From contig URNB01000109.1 of the NCBI GenBank assembly GCA_900549055.1, forward strand, positions 1 through 6,137: DNA of 6,137 bases. Direction: 5' to 3'. The position numbers and the translations under genes are program-made. This DNA is from an uncultured Oscillospiraceae bacterium. GTDB taxonomy: Bacteria > Bacillota > Clostridia > Oscillospirales > Acutalibacteraceae. Each line of letters starts with the position of its first letter. Within the stretch, counting starts at the first letter, position 1. Under the pieces are notes generated by a model that did not search any database, was not told the origin of the DNA, and saw only the letters and a program-made list of their open reading frames with translations. Below are positions 1 to 6,125 of the stretch, one piece after another.

Positions 1-1
1 G

Positions 2-49
2 CTTGCGGAATATATGCTTAAAGGCATTTGCAGCGGCGAAATTGAATGA
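2..49 (+). CDS. C-terminal end of an unidentified upstream gene (partial)
   Basis: The frame is open from the first bases of the window and reads LAEYMLKGICSGEIE before a TGA stop. The stop shares the four bases ATGA with the start of the acetyltransferase gene that follows, the usual signature of translational coupling, which is the main reason to believe this is real coding sequence. Fifteen residues are too few to assign a family. In related clostridia the gene before this acetyltransferase and YnbB-like pair is often miaA (tRNA dimethylallyltransferase), but nothing visible in this fragment proves that. Confidence 0.45.
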   Translation, partial: LAEYMLKGICSGEIE

Positions 50-729
50 TAAAGCTTGTAAACGCTCTGCCCGAGGCTTCAAAACCGACTGCGGAGTATA
101 TAAGAATAAAGTGCCTTTTTGATTGCTATAAAGAAGACCCCGATGTTTATTTTTGGCAGCAGACGGGTTCGGAAACATATATTTCCATGTCAGACGGTAA
201 TATGACCGTTTCTTACGGCGGCGGAGATACAGGGGAGCTTGCCGGGTTTATTAAAATGCTTAACCCCAAAACGGTTTTTACCGATAGCGTGACGTTTGAA
301 AAACTGGGAATACAGCCTACAGAAACGGCGGAGGTAATGGGGCTTTACATTGATACTTCCCCGCTTTCCGATATCGGGGACAGGCTTTCAAGCAAGGATA
401 TTTACGAGGTTTTTTCCGCTGCAGGGTTAGATGTGCCCGATTACCCCCACTTTGCGGTTGATTACTGCCGCCGACTGAACAGGGGTGGGGCTTCACTTTG
501 GGGAATTAAAAACAAATGCGCCGCAGTTTCTTTTAATACGGGCAATTACGCCCTGCTTTGCGGGCTTGCAAGCCTTGAAAAGGGCAAGGGCGGGCAGGCG
601 CTTAAAGCGATAATATGCAAAAACAGCGGGCGGCAAATGCTTTTATGCTGCAAGCCGCCGCTTGTGCGATTTTATGAAAAATACGGATTTAAAAGGCTTT
701 ACACAGCCGGTTATAAGGTGAGAAAGTGA
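46..729 (+). CDS. GNAT family N-acetyltransferase
   Basis: This 227-residue soluble protein has a recognisable GNAT acetyl-CoA region in its C-terminal third. A glycine-rich pyrophosphate loop, KGKGGQAL, lies at residues 179-186, followed by a helix and then FYEKYGF at 209-215, the motif-B signature that ends most GNAT domains. In the canonical Q/R-x-x-G-x-G/A motif the first position here is Leu177, a mild departure. Residues 1 to about 120 have no motif I recognise; they may be a degenerate N-terminal GNAT-like half or a substrate-specific domain. GNAT enzymes move an acyl group from CoA to an amine, but the substrate cannot be read from the sequence. The ATG start overlaps the previous gene's TGA (ATGA) and has no strong Shine-Dalgarno of its own, so re-initiation is likely. 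The stop overlaps the next gene's GTG by four bases. No signal peptide or membrane segment is seen. Confidence 0.85.
   Translation: MIKLVNALPEASKPTAEYIRIKCLFDCYKEDPDVYFWQQTGSETYISMSDGNMTVSYGGGDTGELAGFIKMLNPKTVFTDSVTFEKLGIQPTETAEVMGLYIDTSPLSDIGDRLSSKDIYEVFSAAGLDVPDYPHFAVDYCRRLNRGGASLWGIKNKCAAVSFNTGNYALLCGLASLEKGKGGQALKAIICKNSGRQMLLCCKPPLVRFYEKYGFKRLYTAGYKVRK
715..720 (+). promoter_or_regulatory. Ribosome binding site for the GTG start at 726
   Basis: AAGGTG, followed by AG, lies five bases before the GTG at 726 and matches the right half of the consensus AGGAGGTGA. It lies inside the last codons of the acetyltransferase gene. It supports the non-ATG start, for which no ATG in frame offers a family-consistent alternative. 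Confidence 0.5.
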
Positions 730-2003
730 ACATAAATAATTTTTTTAATATAGATGAACGCTTAACGCAGCTGGATGAAAAAATACTTGCGGAAATTTCC
801 CCGCGCTTTAAAGAAACAGACGATATAACCGAATACAATCAGCTTAAAATGCTTTCGGCGTTTATTAAAAACGGCGTAACCGAATCGGCGTTTGCAGGTT
901 CTACGGGCTACGGCTACGACGACCGCGGGCGTGAAATTTTAGAGCGCGTTATGGCGGACGCCATGGGCGCGGAGGATTCTTTAATACGCCACAACTTCGT
1001 TTCGGGTACGCACACCTTAACGGTGGCGCTTTTCGGGCTTTTACGCCCGGGCGATAAGGTTTTGGTGCTTACGGGCAGACCGTACGACACCATTACGGGC
1101 GTTTTCGGAATTGACGAAAAAACCGACGGTTCCCTTGCCGATTTCGGGGTTGAATACCACGAAATAGCGCTGCTGCCCGACGGTACGCCCGATAAGGCGG
1201 CAATAAAAAAGGAGCTTGCCGCCAATACCTACAAAATGGCATACATTCAGCGCTCGCGCGGGTACAGCACAAGACCCAGCCTTACAATAGAGAAAATACG
1301 CGAGCTGTGCGATATAGTGCGCGAAACTTCCCCCAAAAGCATTATAATGGTGGATAACTGCTACGGCGAATTTACCGAAAAGCAGGAGCCATGCGAGGTT
1401 GGAGCGGATATTATTGCAGGCTCACTTATTAAAAATCCGGGCGGTGGAATTGCCCCCACGGGTGGATATATTGCGGGTAAACACGAGCTTATAGAAAAAT
1501 GCGCCTACAGGCTTACCTGCCCGGGCGTCGGGCGCGAGGCGGGAGCAACACTTGGGCATAGCAGAGAGCTGTATATGGGGCTTTTCTCCGCTCCCCATGT
1601 TGTGGGCGAGGCTATGAAGACCGCCGTTTTCGCATCCGCCCTTTTCAAAGCCTTGGGCTTTGCTGTAACTCCCGAGCCTGACGATAAACGCGGGGATATT
1701 ATTCAATGCGTGACCCTCGGCACGGCAGAGGGGCTTATTGCCTTTTGCCGCGGTATGCAAAGCGGCGCCCCGGTTGACGCCTTTGTAACCCCCGAGCCTT
1801 GGGATATGCCGGGTTATGACGACAAGGTTATAATGGCGGCAGGCGCGTTTACAATGGGCGCCTCAATAGAGCTTTCGGCAGACGGACCGCTGCGCCCGCC
1901 TTATGCTGCTTGGATGCAGGGCGGACTTAATTTCCACAGCGCGCACGCGGGAGTGCTGCTTGCGGCGCAGAAAATGCTCGAGGTCGGCGAAATAAAGCTA
2001 TAA
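726..2003 (+). CDS. PLP-dependent methionine gamma-lyase family protein (aluminium-resistance / YnbB-like)
   Basis: This 425-residue protein matches the fold-type I PLP family variously called 'aluminium resistance protein', 'putative cystathionine beta-lyase' or YnbB. Conserved stretches visible are the N-terminal FFNIDERL and ITEYNQ, STGYGYDDRGRE at 59-70, the SGTHTL loop at 93-98, LRPGDKVLVLTGRPYDT at 106-122, and MVDNCYGEF at 208-216, where Asp210 should contact the PLP pyridine nitrogen. GSLIKNPGGG at 232-241 makes Lys236 the likely Schiff-base lysine. Length is normal for the family and no key residue is missing. Family relatives act on sulfur amino acids, but the physiological substrate is poorly defined and the aluminium label should not be taken as function. 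Translation starts at GTG: the protein begins as the family does, and AAGGTG lies five bases upstream. It shares GTGA with the preceding gene, so the two are probably coupled. It is cytosolic. Confidence 0.93.
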   Translation: MNINNFFNIDERLTQLDEKILAEISPRFKETDDITEYNQLKMLSAFIKNGVTESAFAGSTGYGYDDRGREILERVMADAMGAEDSLIRHNFVSGTHTLTVALFGLLRPGDKVLVLTGRPYDTITGVFGIDEKTDGSLADFGVEYHEIALLPDGTPDKAAIKKELAANTYKMAYIQRSRGYSTRPSLTIEKIRELCDIVRETSPKSIIMVDNCYGEFTEKQEPCEVGADIIAGSLIKNPGGGIAPTGGYIAGKHELIEKCAYRLTCPGVGREAGATLGHSRELYMGLFSAPHVVGEAMKTAVFASALFKALGFAVTPEPDDKRGDIIQCVTLGTAEGLIAFCRGMQSGAPVDAFVTPEPWDMPGYDDKVIMAAGAFTMGASIELSADGPLRPPYAAWMQGGLNFHSAHAGVLLAAQKMLEVGEIKL

Positions 2004-2018
2004 CGGAAGTGAAAACGA

Positions 2019-2687
2019 ATGAAAAAAATATTTTCGGGCAGGGTGTTTGATGTGCTGCCGCTGTCGGACGGCATAATATTTTCCTACTGCAAGGATGTTA
2101 TTGACGAGAACACCATTGTCTCATATAAAATGATTTCCTTTGAAAACGGGCATTTTACCGATGTCGCGCGGAATATATACCTGCTCACCAAATTCGGCAA
2201 CAACTATAAAGCCACCGCTATGTTCTGCGGTAATTATATCACCGCAAAATCAATAGTTTTGCCTAACAGCAAGGTTTTTCTGCTTGAGGATAACGGCAGT
2301 GCCGCCCTTTTGGATAACGACGCCACACTGCTTTGGTCGGGCGAGCTTAAATACCGCGGCGGTGCGGCGGCGGATATTGCGCTTTACAAAAACACGCTTT
2401 GGGCAAGCTTTCCCGAGTGCAATGTGCTTTTGCGCTACAATCTTTCCACCATGCGTGAGGAACTGCGAATAGGCGGTAACAAGTCGCCCTTCAGCCGCCC
2501 CGAGGGACTTTTTGTTGAGGGAGACAGTGTCATGGTCTGCAATTCGGGCTCTTCAAAGCTTATTCAGGTAGACCTTAACAGCTACAGCGTTTTTGAATAC
2601 GAGGATTTTGAAGAACCGATCCATCAGTATGCCAAGGTCGGAGACTGCCGCTTTGCGGTGCTCGATTCGGGGCTTTATTTGATTTAA
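2019..2687 (+). CDS. Uncharacterised beta-propeller-like protein (NHL-type repeats suspected)
   Basis: I do not recognise a named family for this 222-residue protein. It has no signal peptide or membrane helix and is rich in short hydrophobic beta-type stretches separated by turns. Two adjacent units of about 40 residues look related. One runs over 111-150 (GGAAADIALYKNTLWASF, then CNVLLRYNLSTM). The next runs over 151-190 (FSRPEGLFVEGDSVMVCN, then SSKLIQVDLNSY). A shorter third begins at EEPIHQYA, 198 onward. The second unit has the NHL/SMP-30 flavour: a Pro-Glu-Gly entry, a strand ending in a small turn, then a ligand-like 'xLIQVDL' strand. This suggests a small propeller or part of one. 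The ATG is preceded by GGAAGTGA at 2005-2012, six bases away. It follows the PLP enzyme by 15 bases and so belongs to the same operon. Function is unknown; a sensor or scaffold role would be guesswork. Confidence 0.75.
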   Translation: MKKIFSGRVFDVLPLSDGIIFSYCKDVIDENTIVSYKMISFENGHFTDVARNIYLLTKFGNNYKATAMFCGNYITAKSIVLPNSKVFLLEDNGSAALLDNDATLLWSGELKYRGGAAADIALYKNTLWASFPECNVLLRYNLSTMREELRIGGNKSPFSRPEGLFVEGDSVMVCNSGSSKLIQVDLNSYSVFEYEDFEEPIHQYAKVGDCRFAVLDSGLYLI

Positions 2688-2710
2688 AACACTCATTTCA
2701 GCCGCTCCGC

Positions 2711-2740
2711 TTTAATATATATATAATATATATCATATAT
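2711..2740 (+). promoter_or_regulatory. TA-rich intergenic tract, candidate promoter of the small membrane protein and protease genes
   Basis: The 73-base gap between the propeller-like gene and the next start at 2761 contains an almost pure alternating TA run. It holds a perfect TATAAT at 2722-2727, but the upstream sequence gives only a poor -35 (TTCAGC at 2697-2702 with a 19-base spacer). A CATATAT at 2734-2740 loosely resembles the -10 of sporulation sigma-E promoters, which drive spoIVF in Bacillus subtilis. In such a repetitive tract both matches are easy to find by chance. No intrinsic terminator is visible after 2687, so read-through from the left operon is also possible. Confidence 0.3.
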
Positions 2741-2760
2741 CAAGAAACGGGGCAATGGCT

Positions 2761-2979
2761 ATGGAAGAAAACAGATCCCTTCAGCCCGCAGGAATTGCGG
2801 GCATTTTAATTACCGAGGCAATCGCGGTCATATTGCTGCTTTTGGCTTTAACGGCGATGAAATATTTTTTCAAAGGCTCTTATGAGGATATCAAGAGCTT
2901 TTATGATACCGCTCTTTGCACCGATACCGATATTAAGGAAGTAATAGAAACGGCGGGCGGTGACATAGTTGAGGTTTAA
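2761..2979 (+). CDS. Small single-pass membrane protein in the SpoIVFA position
   Basis: The preferred start gives 72 residues: about 10 polar residues, one hydrophobic helix at roughly 11-33 (GIAGILITEAIAVILLLLAL core), then an acidic tail of about 40 residues containing KYFFKGSYEDIKSFYD and ending in DIVEV. In clostridia a membrane-anchored M23 peptidase resembling SpoIVFA often precedes the M50 protease. The helix followed by an aromatic 'KYFF..YEDIK.FYD' segment resembles the N-terminal part of such proteins as I know them, but there is no M23 domain. I infer a reduced SpoIVFA-like partner or regulator of the protease; an unrelated small protein is possible. The ATG at 2761 is preferred over the one at 2755 because CGGGG (2748-2752) is eight bases from the former and only two from the latter. 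The last 11 bases overlap the protease gene. Topology is uncertain: charges flanking the helix do not give a clear answer. Confidence 0.65.
   Translation: MEENRSLQPAGIAGILITEAIAVILLLLALTAMKYFFKGSYEDIKSFYDTALCTDTDIKEVIETAGGDIVEV
2956..2963 (+). promoter_or_regulatory. Ribosome binding site that selects the TTG start at 2969
   Basis: GGCGGTGA differs from the consensus GGAGGTGA at one base and ends five bases before the TTG at 2969. It lies within the end of the small membrane protein gene and is the main support for a TTG start rather than an internal ATG of the protease frame. Confidence 0.6.
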
Positions 2980-3562
2980 GCTTTTCGGAACAGAATTCTA
3001 CATATCCTTCCTGTTTTCCGTTGTTATTACAGCCATGCTCGCGTTTGACAGGACGGGCTATGCCCTGCCGTTGATTTTTGCTGTCGTAATGCACGAGGGC
3101 GGGCATTTGCTTGTTATGTGGATACTCGATTGCCCGCCCAAACGCGTACGCCTTGTGCCTGCGGCGGTGGAAATAACCACCGCGTTCGGCTGCTCGCGCA
3201 AAAAGGAAATTGCCGTGGCGCTTGCGGGTCCCGCGGTTAATTTAGTGCTTTTTTTCACGCTTTGGTTTAATTTTCTCGCCTACAAAAACGACCCTGTGCT
3301 TGTGTGCGCGCTTATAAACCTTTTGATTTTCGCTTTCAATATGCTGCCCGTAACGGGGCTTGACGGCGGAACGGTGCTTTTTTCGCTGCTCACCTGCCGC
3401 AAAACCCCCGAAAAAGCCGCGCTTACAATGCGTATAATAAATTTATCGCTTGCAGCTTTGGCGCTTTTCGCCGCAGTTTACCTCTGCTTTCACGGCAAAG
3501 TGAATATTTCGCTTTTTATAACGGCGTTCTACCTTATTGTTATAAGTATAATTAAAATGTAG
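2969..3562 (+). CDS. Site-2 (M50) intramembrane metalloprotease, SpoIVFB-like
   Basis: This 197-residue polytopic membrane protein carries the M50 signature. HEGGH at residues 42-46 gives zinc ligands His42 and His46 and catalytic Glu43, AGPAVNL lies at 86-92, and NMLPVTGLDGG at 124-134 supplies the third ligand, Asp132. Hydrophobic segments at about 8-25, 32-50, 82-104, 109-128, 153-174 and 178-195 fit a six-helix SpoIVFB-type core. The N-terminal KLFGTEFYISFLF also fits that group. In Bacillus SpoIVFB cleaves pro-sigma-K in the outer forespore membrane; that this one does so is inference. The protein ends just after the last helix and lacks the C-terminal CBS domain of Bacillus SpoIVFB. The start is TTG with a good ribosome binding site; the first ATG in frame would remove the first membrane helix. 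It overlaps the small membrane protein gene by 11 bases, implying coupled expression. Confidence 0.9.
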   Translation: MRFKLFGTEFYISFLFSVVITAMLAFDRTGYALPLIFAVVMHEGGHLLVMWILDCPPKRVRLVPAAVEITTAFGCSRKKEIAVALAGPAVNLVLFFTLWFNFLAYKNDPVLVCALINLLIFAFNMLPVTGLDGGTVLFSLLTCRKTPEKAALTMRIINLSLAALALFAAVYLCFHGKVNISLFITAFYLIVISIIKM

Positions 3563-3591
3563 TTGAAAGAGCGAATGAAATATTGTAAAAT
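3563..3591 (+). promoter_or_regulatory. Sigma-A-type promoter for the radical SAM gene pair
   Basis: TTGAAA at 3563-3568 matches five of six -35 bases and TAAAAT at 3586-3591 matches five of six -10 bases, with the ideal 17-base spacer. The -35 starts immediately after the protease TAG stop. Transcription would begin near 3598, giving a leader of about 20 bases. This would let the housekeeping-looking radical SAM pair be expressed independently of the protease upstream. Confidence 0.7.
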
Positions 3592-3619
3592 AGATGTATC
3601 AAAAATACGGAGATAAAAA

Positions 3620-5464
3620 ATGGACGATAAAGAATTTGAAAGACTGCTGCTTTCGGTGCAAAAGCCCGGCAGATACTCGGGCGGCGAGATAAACAGCGTT
3701 GTGAAGGACAAAAACAAGGTAGACGTGCGGTTTGCCTTCTGCTTTCCCGATACATACGAAATAGGAATGTCGCATTTGGGGATAAAAATACTCTATTCCC
3801 AATTTAACGAACGCGATGATATTTGGTGCGAGCGCGTTTTTGCCCCGTGCGAGGATTTTGAGAAAATAATGCGCGAGAAAAACATTCCGCTTTTCGGGCT
3901 TGAAAGCCGCGACAGTATACGCGATTTTGATTTTATAGGCTTTACACTGCAATACGAAATGTCCTACACCAATATTTTAAATATGCTCGACCTTGCGGGC
4001 GTGCCGCTGCGCGCCGCCGACCGCACCGAGCTTTTTCCCTTGGTTGTGGCGGGCGGACCCTGCTGCAGCAATGCAGAGCCGATAGCCGACTTTTTCGACC
4101 TATTCTTTTTGGGTGAGGGCGAAGAGGTGGATTTAGAGGTTATAGACCTTTATAAAGAGTATAAAAAGCAGGGCAAAGGCAAACGCGAATTTTTGCGCGC
4201 CGCCGCCCAAATTGAGGGGGTATACGTTCCCTCGCTTTATGACATAAGCTATAATGCCGACGGCACCGTAAAAGCGATAACCCCGCTTGACGACGCTCCC
4301 GCCAAAATACGCAAGAGAATTATAAAGGATCTTGATACCTGCTATTTCCCCGCAAAGCCTGTTGTCCCCTTTATTGAGGTTATACACGACCGCGCCGTGC
4401 AGGAAATTTTCCGCGGGTGTATTCGCGGCTGCCGATTTTGTCAGGCTGGCTTTATCTGCCGCCCCGTGCGCGAAAAAAGCGTGGATGTTATAAACGCGCA
4501 GGCAAAAGCCACCTGCGAAAATACGGGGTATGATGAAATTTCAATTTCATCACTCAGCACAAGCGACTACACAAAATTAGAGCCTATGCTCGAAAAAATG
4601 CTTGAATGGACGGAGCCTAAGCACATAAGCCTTTCGCTGCCGTCGCTGAGAATTGATAATTTTTCAAAGGAGCTTTTGCAAAAGACCAACCACATAAGAA
4701 AAAGCGGGCTGACCTTTGCACCCGAGGCGGGCACGCAGAGGCTGCGCGACGTTATAAACAAAAATGTAACGGATGGCGAAATCTTCCGCACCTGCCTTAC
4801 CGCCTTTGAGGGCGGCTATACGGCGGTAAAGCTCTATTTCATGCTGGGGCTGCCCACAGAGACCGACGCGGATTTAGAGGGCATTGCGGAATTGGGGCAA
4901 AAAATTGTAGACCTTTATTATCACCAGGAAAACAAACCCAAGGGCAAGCCTGTTTCGGTTTCAATAAGCGTTTCCACATTTGTTCCGAAGCCCTTTACGC
5001 CCTTTCAGTTTGAGCCGCAGATTTCCAAAGAGGAAACCGAGCGCCGCCAGTATTACCTGCGTAACTGCAATAAAAACCGCAAGGTAAACATAAGCTGGCA
5101 CGATTCGGCAACAAGCTATATGGAGGGCGTTTTAGCCCGGGGAGACAGGCGGTTATCGAGGGTTATTGAGGCGGCGTTTAAAAAGGGCTGCAAGTTTGAC
5201 AGCTGGACGGAATATTTCAGCCTTGAAAAGTGGCTTGAAACCTTTAAGGAATGCGGCATTGAACCCGATTTTTATACATCCCGCCGACGCGCATATGATG
5301 AAATTATGCCGTGGGAGCACCTTGATTACGGCGTTTCAAAGAGCTTTTTAATATCCGAAAACAAGGCATCTCACGCGGGCGTTACCACGCCCAACTGCCG
5401 CGAAAAATGCTCGGCGTGCGGCGCCGCGCGCTATGGGGAGGGCGTCTGCTTTGAAAAACGTTAG
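3620..5464 (+). CDS. B12-binding-type radical SAM protein (TIGR03960-like)
   Basis: This 614-residue protein has the layout of the TIGR03960 family. An N-terminal cobalamin-binding-like domain covers about 35-185, with YEIGMSHLG at 46-54, GFTLQYEMSYTNIL at 107-120 and VAGGPCC at 143-149. The radical SAM core has the 4Fe-4S cluster motif CIRGCRFC at 267-274 (Cys267, Cys271, Cys274), LSLPSLRID at 338-346, LTFAPEAGTQRLR at 364-376 and LYFMLGLPTET at 405-415. The canonical D-x-H-x-x-G cobalamin motif is not cleanly present, so B12 may bind without the lower His ligand or not at all. A C-terminal cysteine group (Cys593, Cys597, Cys600, then Cys610) repeats the CxxxCxxC spacing. Length is normal for the family. 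The ATG has GGAG at 3609-3612, seven bases upstream. It overlaps the next gene, its usual partner, by 14 bases. The reaction is not known; a link to RNA or ribosome biology is suggested only by common genomic neighbours. Confidence 0.92.
   Translation: MDDKEFERLLLSVQKPGRYSGGEINSVVKDKNKVDVRFAFCFPDTYEIGMSHLGIKILYSQFNERDDIWCERVFAPCEDFEKIMREKNIPLFGLESRDSIRDFDFIGFTLQYEMSYTNILNMLDLAGVPLRAADRTELFPLVVAGGPCCSNAEPIADFFDLFFLGEGEEVDLEVIDLYKEYKKQGKGKREFLRAAAQIEGVYVPSLYDISYNADGTVKAITPLDDAPAKIRKRIIKDLDTCYFPAKPVVPFIEVIHDRAVQEIFRGCIRGCRFCQAGFICRPVREKSVDVINAQAKATCENTGYDEISISSLSTSDYTKLEPMLEKMLEWTEPKHISLSLPSLRIDNFSKELLQKTNHIRKSGLTFAPEAGTQRLRDVINKNVTDGEIFRTCLTAFEGGYTAVKLYFMLGLPTETDADLEGIAELGQKIVDLYYHQENKPKGKPVSVSISVSTFVPKPFTPFQFEPQISKEETERRQYYLRNCNKNRKVNISWHDSATSYMEGVLARGDRRLSRVIEAAFKKGCKFDSWTEYFSLEKWLETFKECGIEPDFYTSRRRAYDEIMPWEHLDYGVSKSFLISENKASHAGVTTPNCREKCSACGAARYGEGVCFEKR
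5437..5441 (+). promoter_or_regulatory. Ribosome binding site that selects the TTG start at 5451
   Basis: GGAGG, inside GGGGAGGG at 5435-5442, ends nine bases before the TTG at 5451. The ATG at 5433 lies immediately upstream of and into this site, and the bases before that ATG (a GC-rich GCGCGC run) offer no Shine-Dalgarno. This makes the TTG the probable start. Confidence 0.6.
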
Positions 5465-6089
5465 GATTTTTTACACCAAGACAGACCGAATGAAGTTCGT
5501 CTCTCACCTTGATATGAACCGCCTTATGAGCCGCATTATTATGCGGGCGGATATTCCCGTGTGGTACACCGAGGGCTTTAATCAGCGAATTTACATTAAC
5601 TATGCCGTGCCGCTGTCGCTCGGGTTTGAAGGGCTTTATGAGATAATTGACATACGCCTGACGGACGATAATTACCCGTTAGATACCTTGCCCCAAAGGC
5701 TTAACGGCGTGTCTGTTCCCGGTATTGAGTTTATACGCGCTGCAGAGCCGCATTTGCCAACAAAGGATATTTGCTTTGCGGGCTACCGCCTGCAATTTGA
5801 CAGCGCCGAATTTTTCCCCGAGCTTGAAAAATTTTTATCGCAGGAAAGCGTTATTTGCCAAAAGCGGGATAAGCGCGGCGGCACAAAGGATTTTGATATT
5901 ATACCTAGTATAAAGTCGTTTGAGCTTACAGGAAATACCGCGCAATTTGTTTTGGCGGCGGGAAACAACGGCAGCCTGAACCCGTCGCTTATTATGAGCG
6001 CGTTTTTTGAGCAAACAAAAACCGCGCCCGTATATTGCACCGTCACTCGTTATATGCTGTTTGACGGAAATATGAAGGAATTTATATAA
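5451..6089 (+). CDS. Radical SAM-associated protein, TIGR03936 / DUF2344-like
   Basis: With the TTG start this is 212 residues beginning MKNVRIFYTKTDRMKFVSHLD, close to how the family normally starts (a basic residue, a short strand, then 'lrFiSHLD'). SHLD is at 18-21, followed by a helix of Arg and Met residues, then GFNQRIYINYAVPLSLGFEGLYEI, the conserved 'GFNP....PLPLG.....E' region. The C-terminal half is less conserved and probably forms strands and helices of the same domain. Length agrees with the free-standing form of the family. In other bacteria it is encoded beside, or fused to, the TIGR03960 radical SAM protein, so the two presumably act together; here they overlap by 14 bases. 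It has no radical SAM motif or membrane segment. An upstream ATG at 5433 would add six residues but lacks a ribosome binding site. Its TAA stop overlaps a new ATG. Confidence 0.88.
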   Translation: MKNVRIFYTKTDRMKFVSHLDMNRLMSRIIMRADIPVWYTEGFNQRIYINYAVPLSLGFEGLYEIIDIRLTDDNYPLDTLPQRLNGVSVPGIEFIRAAEPHLPTKDICFAGYRLQFDSAEFFPELEKFLSQESVICQKRDKRGGTKDFDIIPSIKSFELTGNTAQFVLAAGNNGSLNPSLIMSAFFEQTKTAPVYCTVTRYMLFDGNMKEFI

Positions 6090-6103
6090 TGTCTACTGAA
6101 TAA
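6075..6103 (+). other. Ribosome binding site and ATG of a possible next gene, closed after four codons
   Basis: AAGGA at 6075-6079 lies nine bases before an ATG at 6089-6091 that overlaps the preceding stop as TAATG, a typical coupled start. The frame reads only Met-Ser-Thr-Glu before TAA at 6101-6103. In many clostridia the next gene is a ribonuclease E/G. The signal may be the intact start of a gene whose body was displaced by inserted sequence, or may be chance, since AAGGA also encodes part of the upstream protein. Confidence 0.35.
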
Positions 6104-6125
6104 TTGCATTAGCAAATGCAATTAT
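6100..6125. repeat. Perfect 11-bp inverted repeat with a 4-base loop
   Basis: ATAATTGCATT at 6100-6110 pairs perfectly with AATGCAATTAT at 6115-6125 around the loop AGCA. Only two of eleven pairs are G-C and no T-run follows on either strand, so it does not look like an intrinsic terminator. Candidates are a protein-binding palindrome, or a subterminal hairpin of an IS200/IS605-type or miniature element. The window ends 12 bases later, so no second end can be seen. Confidence 0.6.

Noticed and set aside
1422..1760. Minus-strand frame of 112 codons, with another at 914-1225
   Set aside because: Both are antisense to conserved parts of the PLP enzyme, have low-complexity or cysteine- and serine-rich translations, and are explained by the codon bias of the real gene.
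726..2003. Reading the PLP protein as a true aluminium resistance determinant
   Set aside because: The name is historical for the family; the visible motifs indicate a fold-type I PLP enzyme related to cystathionine and methionine lyases.
2688..2710. Terminator after the propeller-like gene
   Set aside because: No stable inverted repeat with a T-run is visible in this stretch.
2755..2760. Upstream ATG for the small membrane protein
   Set aside because: The purine run CGGGG ends only two bases before it, too close for initiation, while it is eight bases from the ATG at 2761. The difference is two residues only, so this is not certain.
3599..3952. Minus-strand frame of 117 codons
   Set aside because: It lies opposite the promoter and N-terminal part of the radical SAM gene, which has strong family motifs. 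It has no recognisable domain or own ribosome binding site.
5433..5450. ATG start for the DUF2344-like gene
   Set aside because: No ribosome binding site precedes it, the added six residues are not typical of the family, and the GGAGG just downstream fits the TTG at 5451.
6100..6125. Intrinsic terminator
   Set aside because: The stem is perfect but almost all A-T, and neither strand has a T-run after it.
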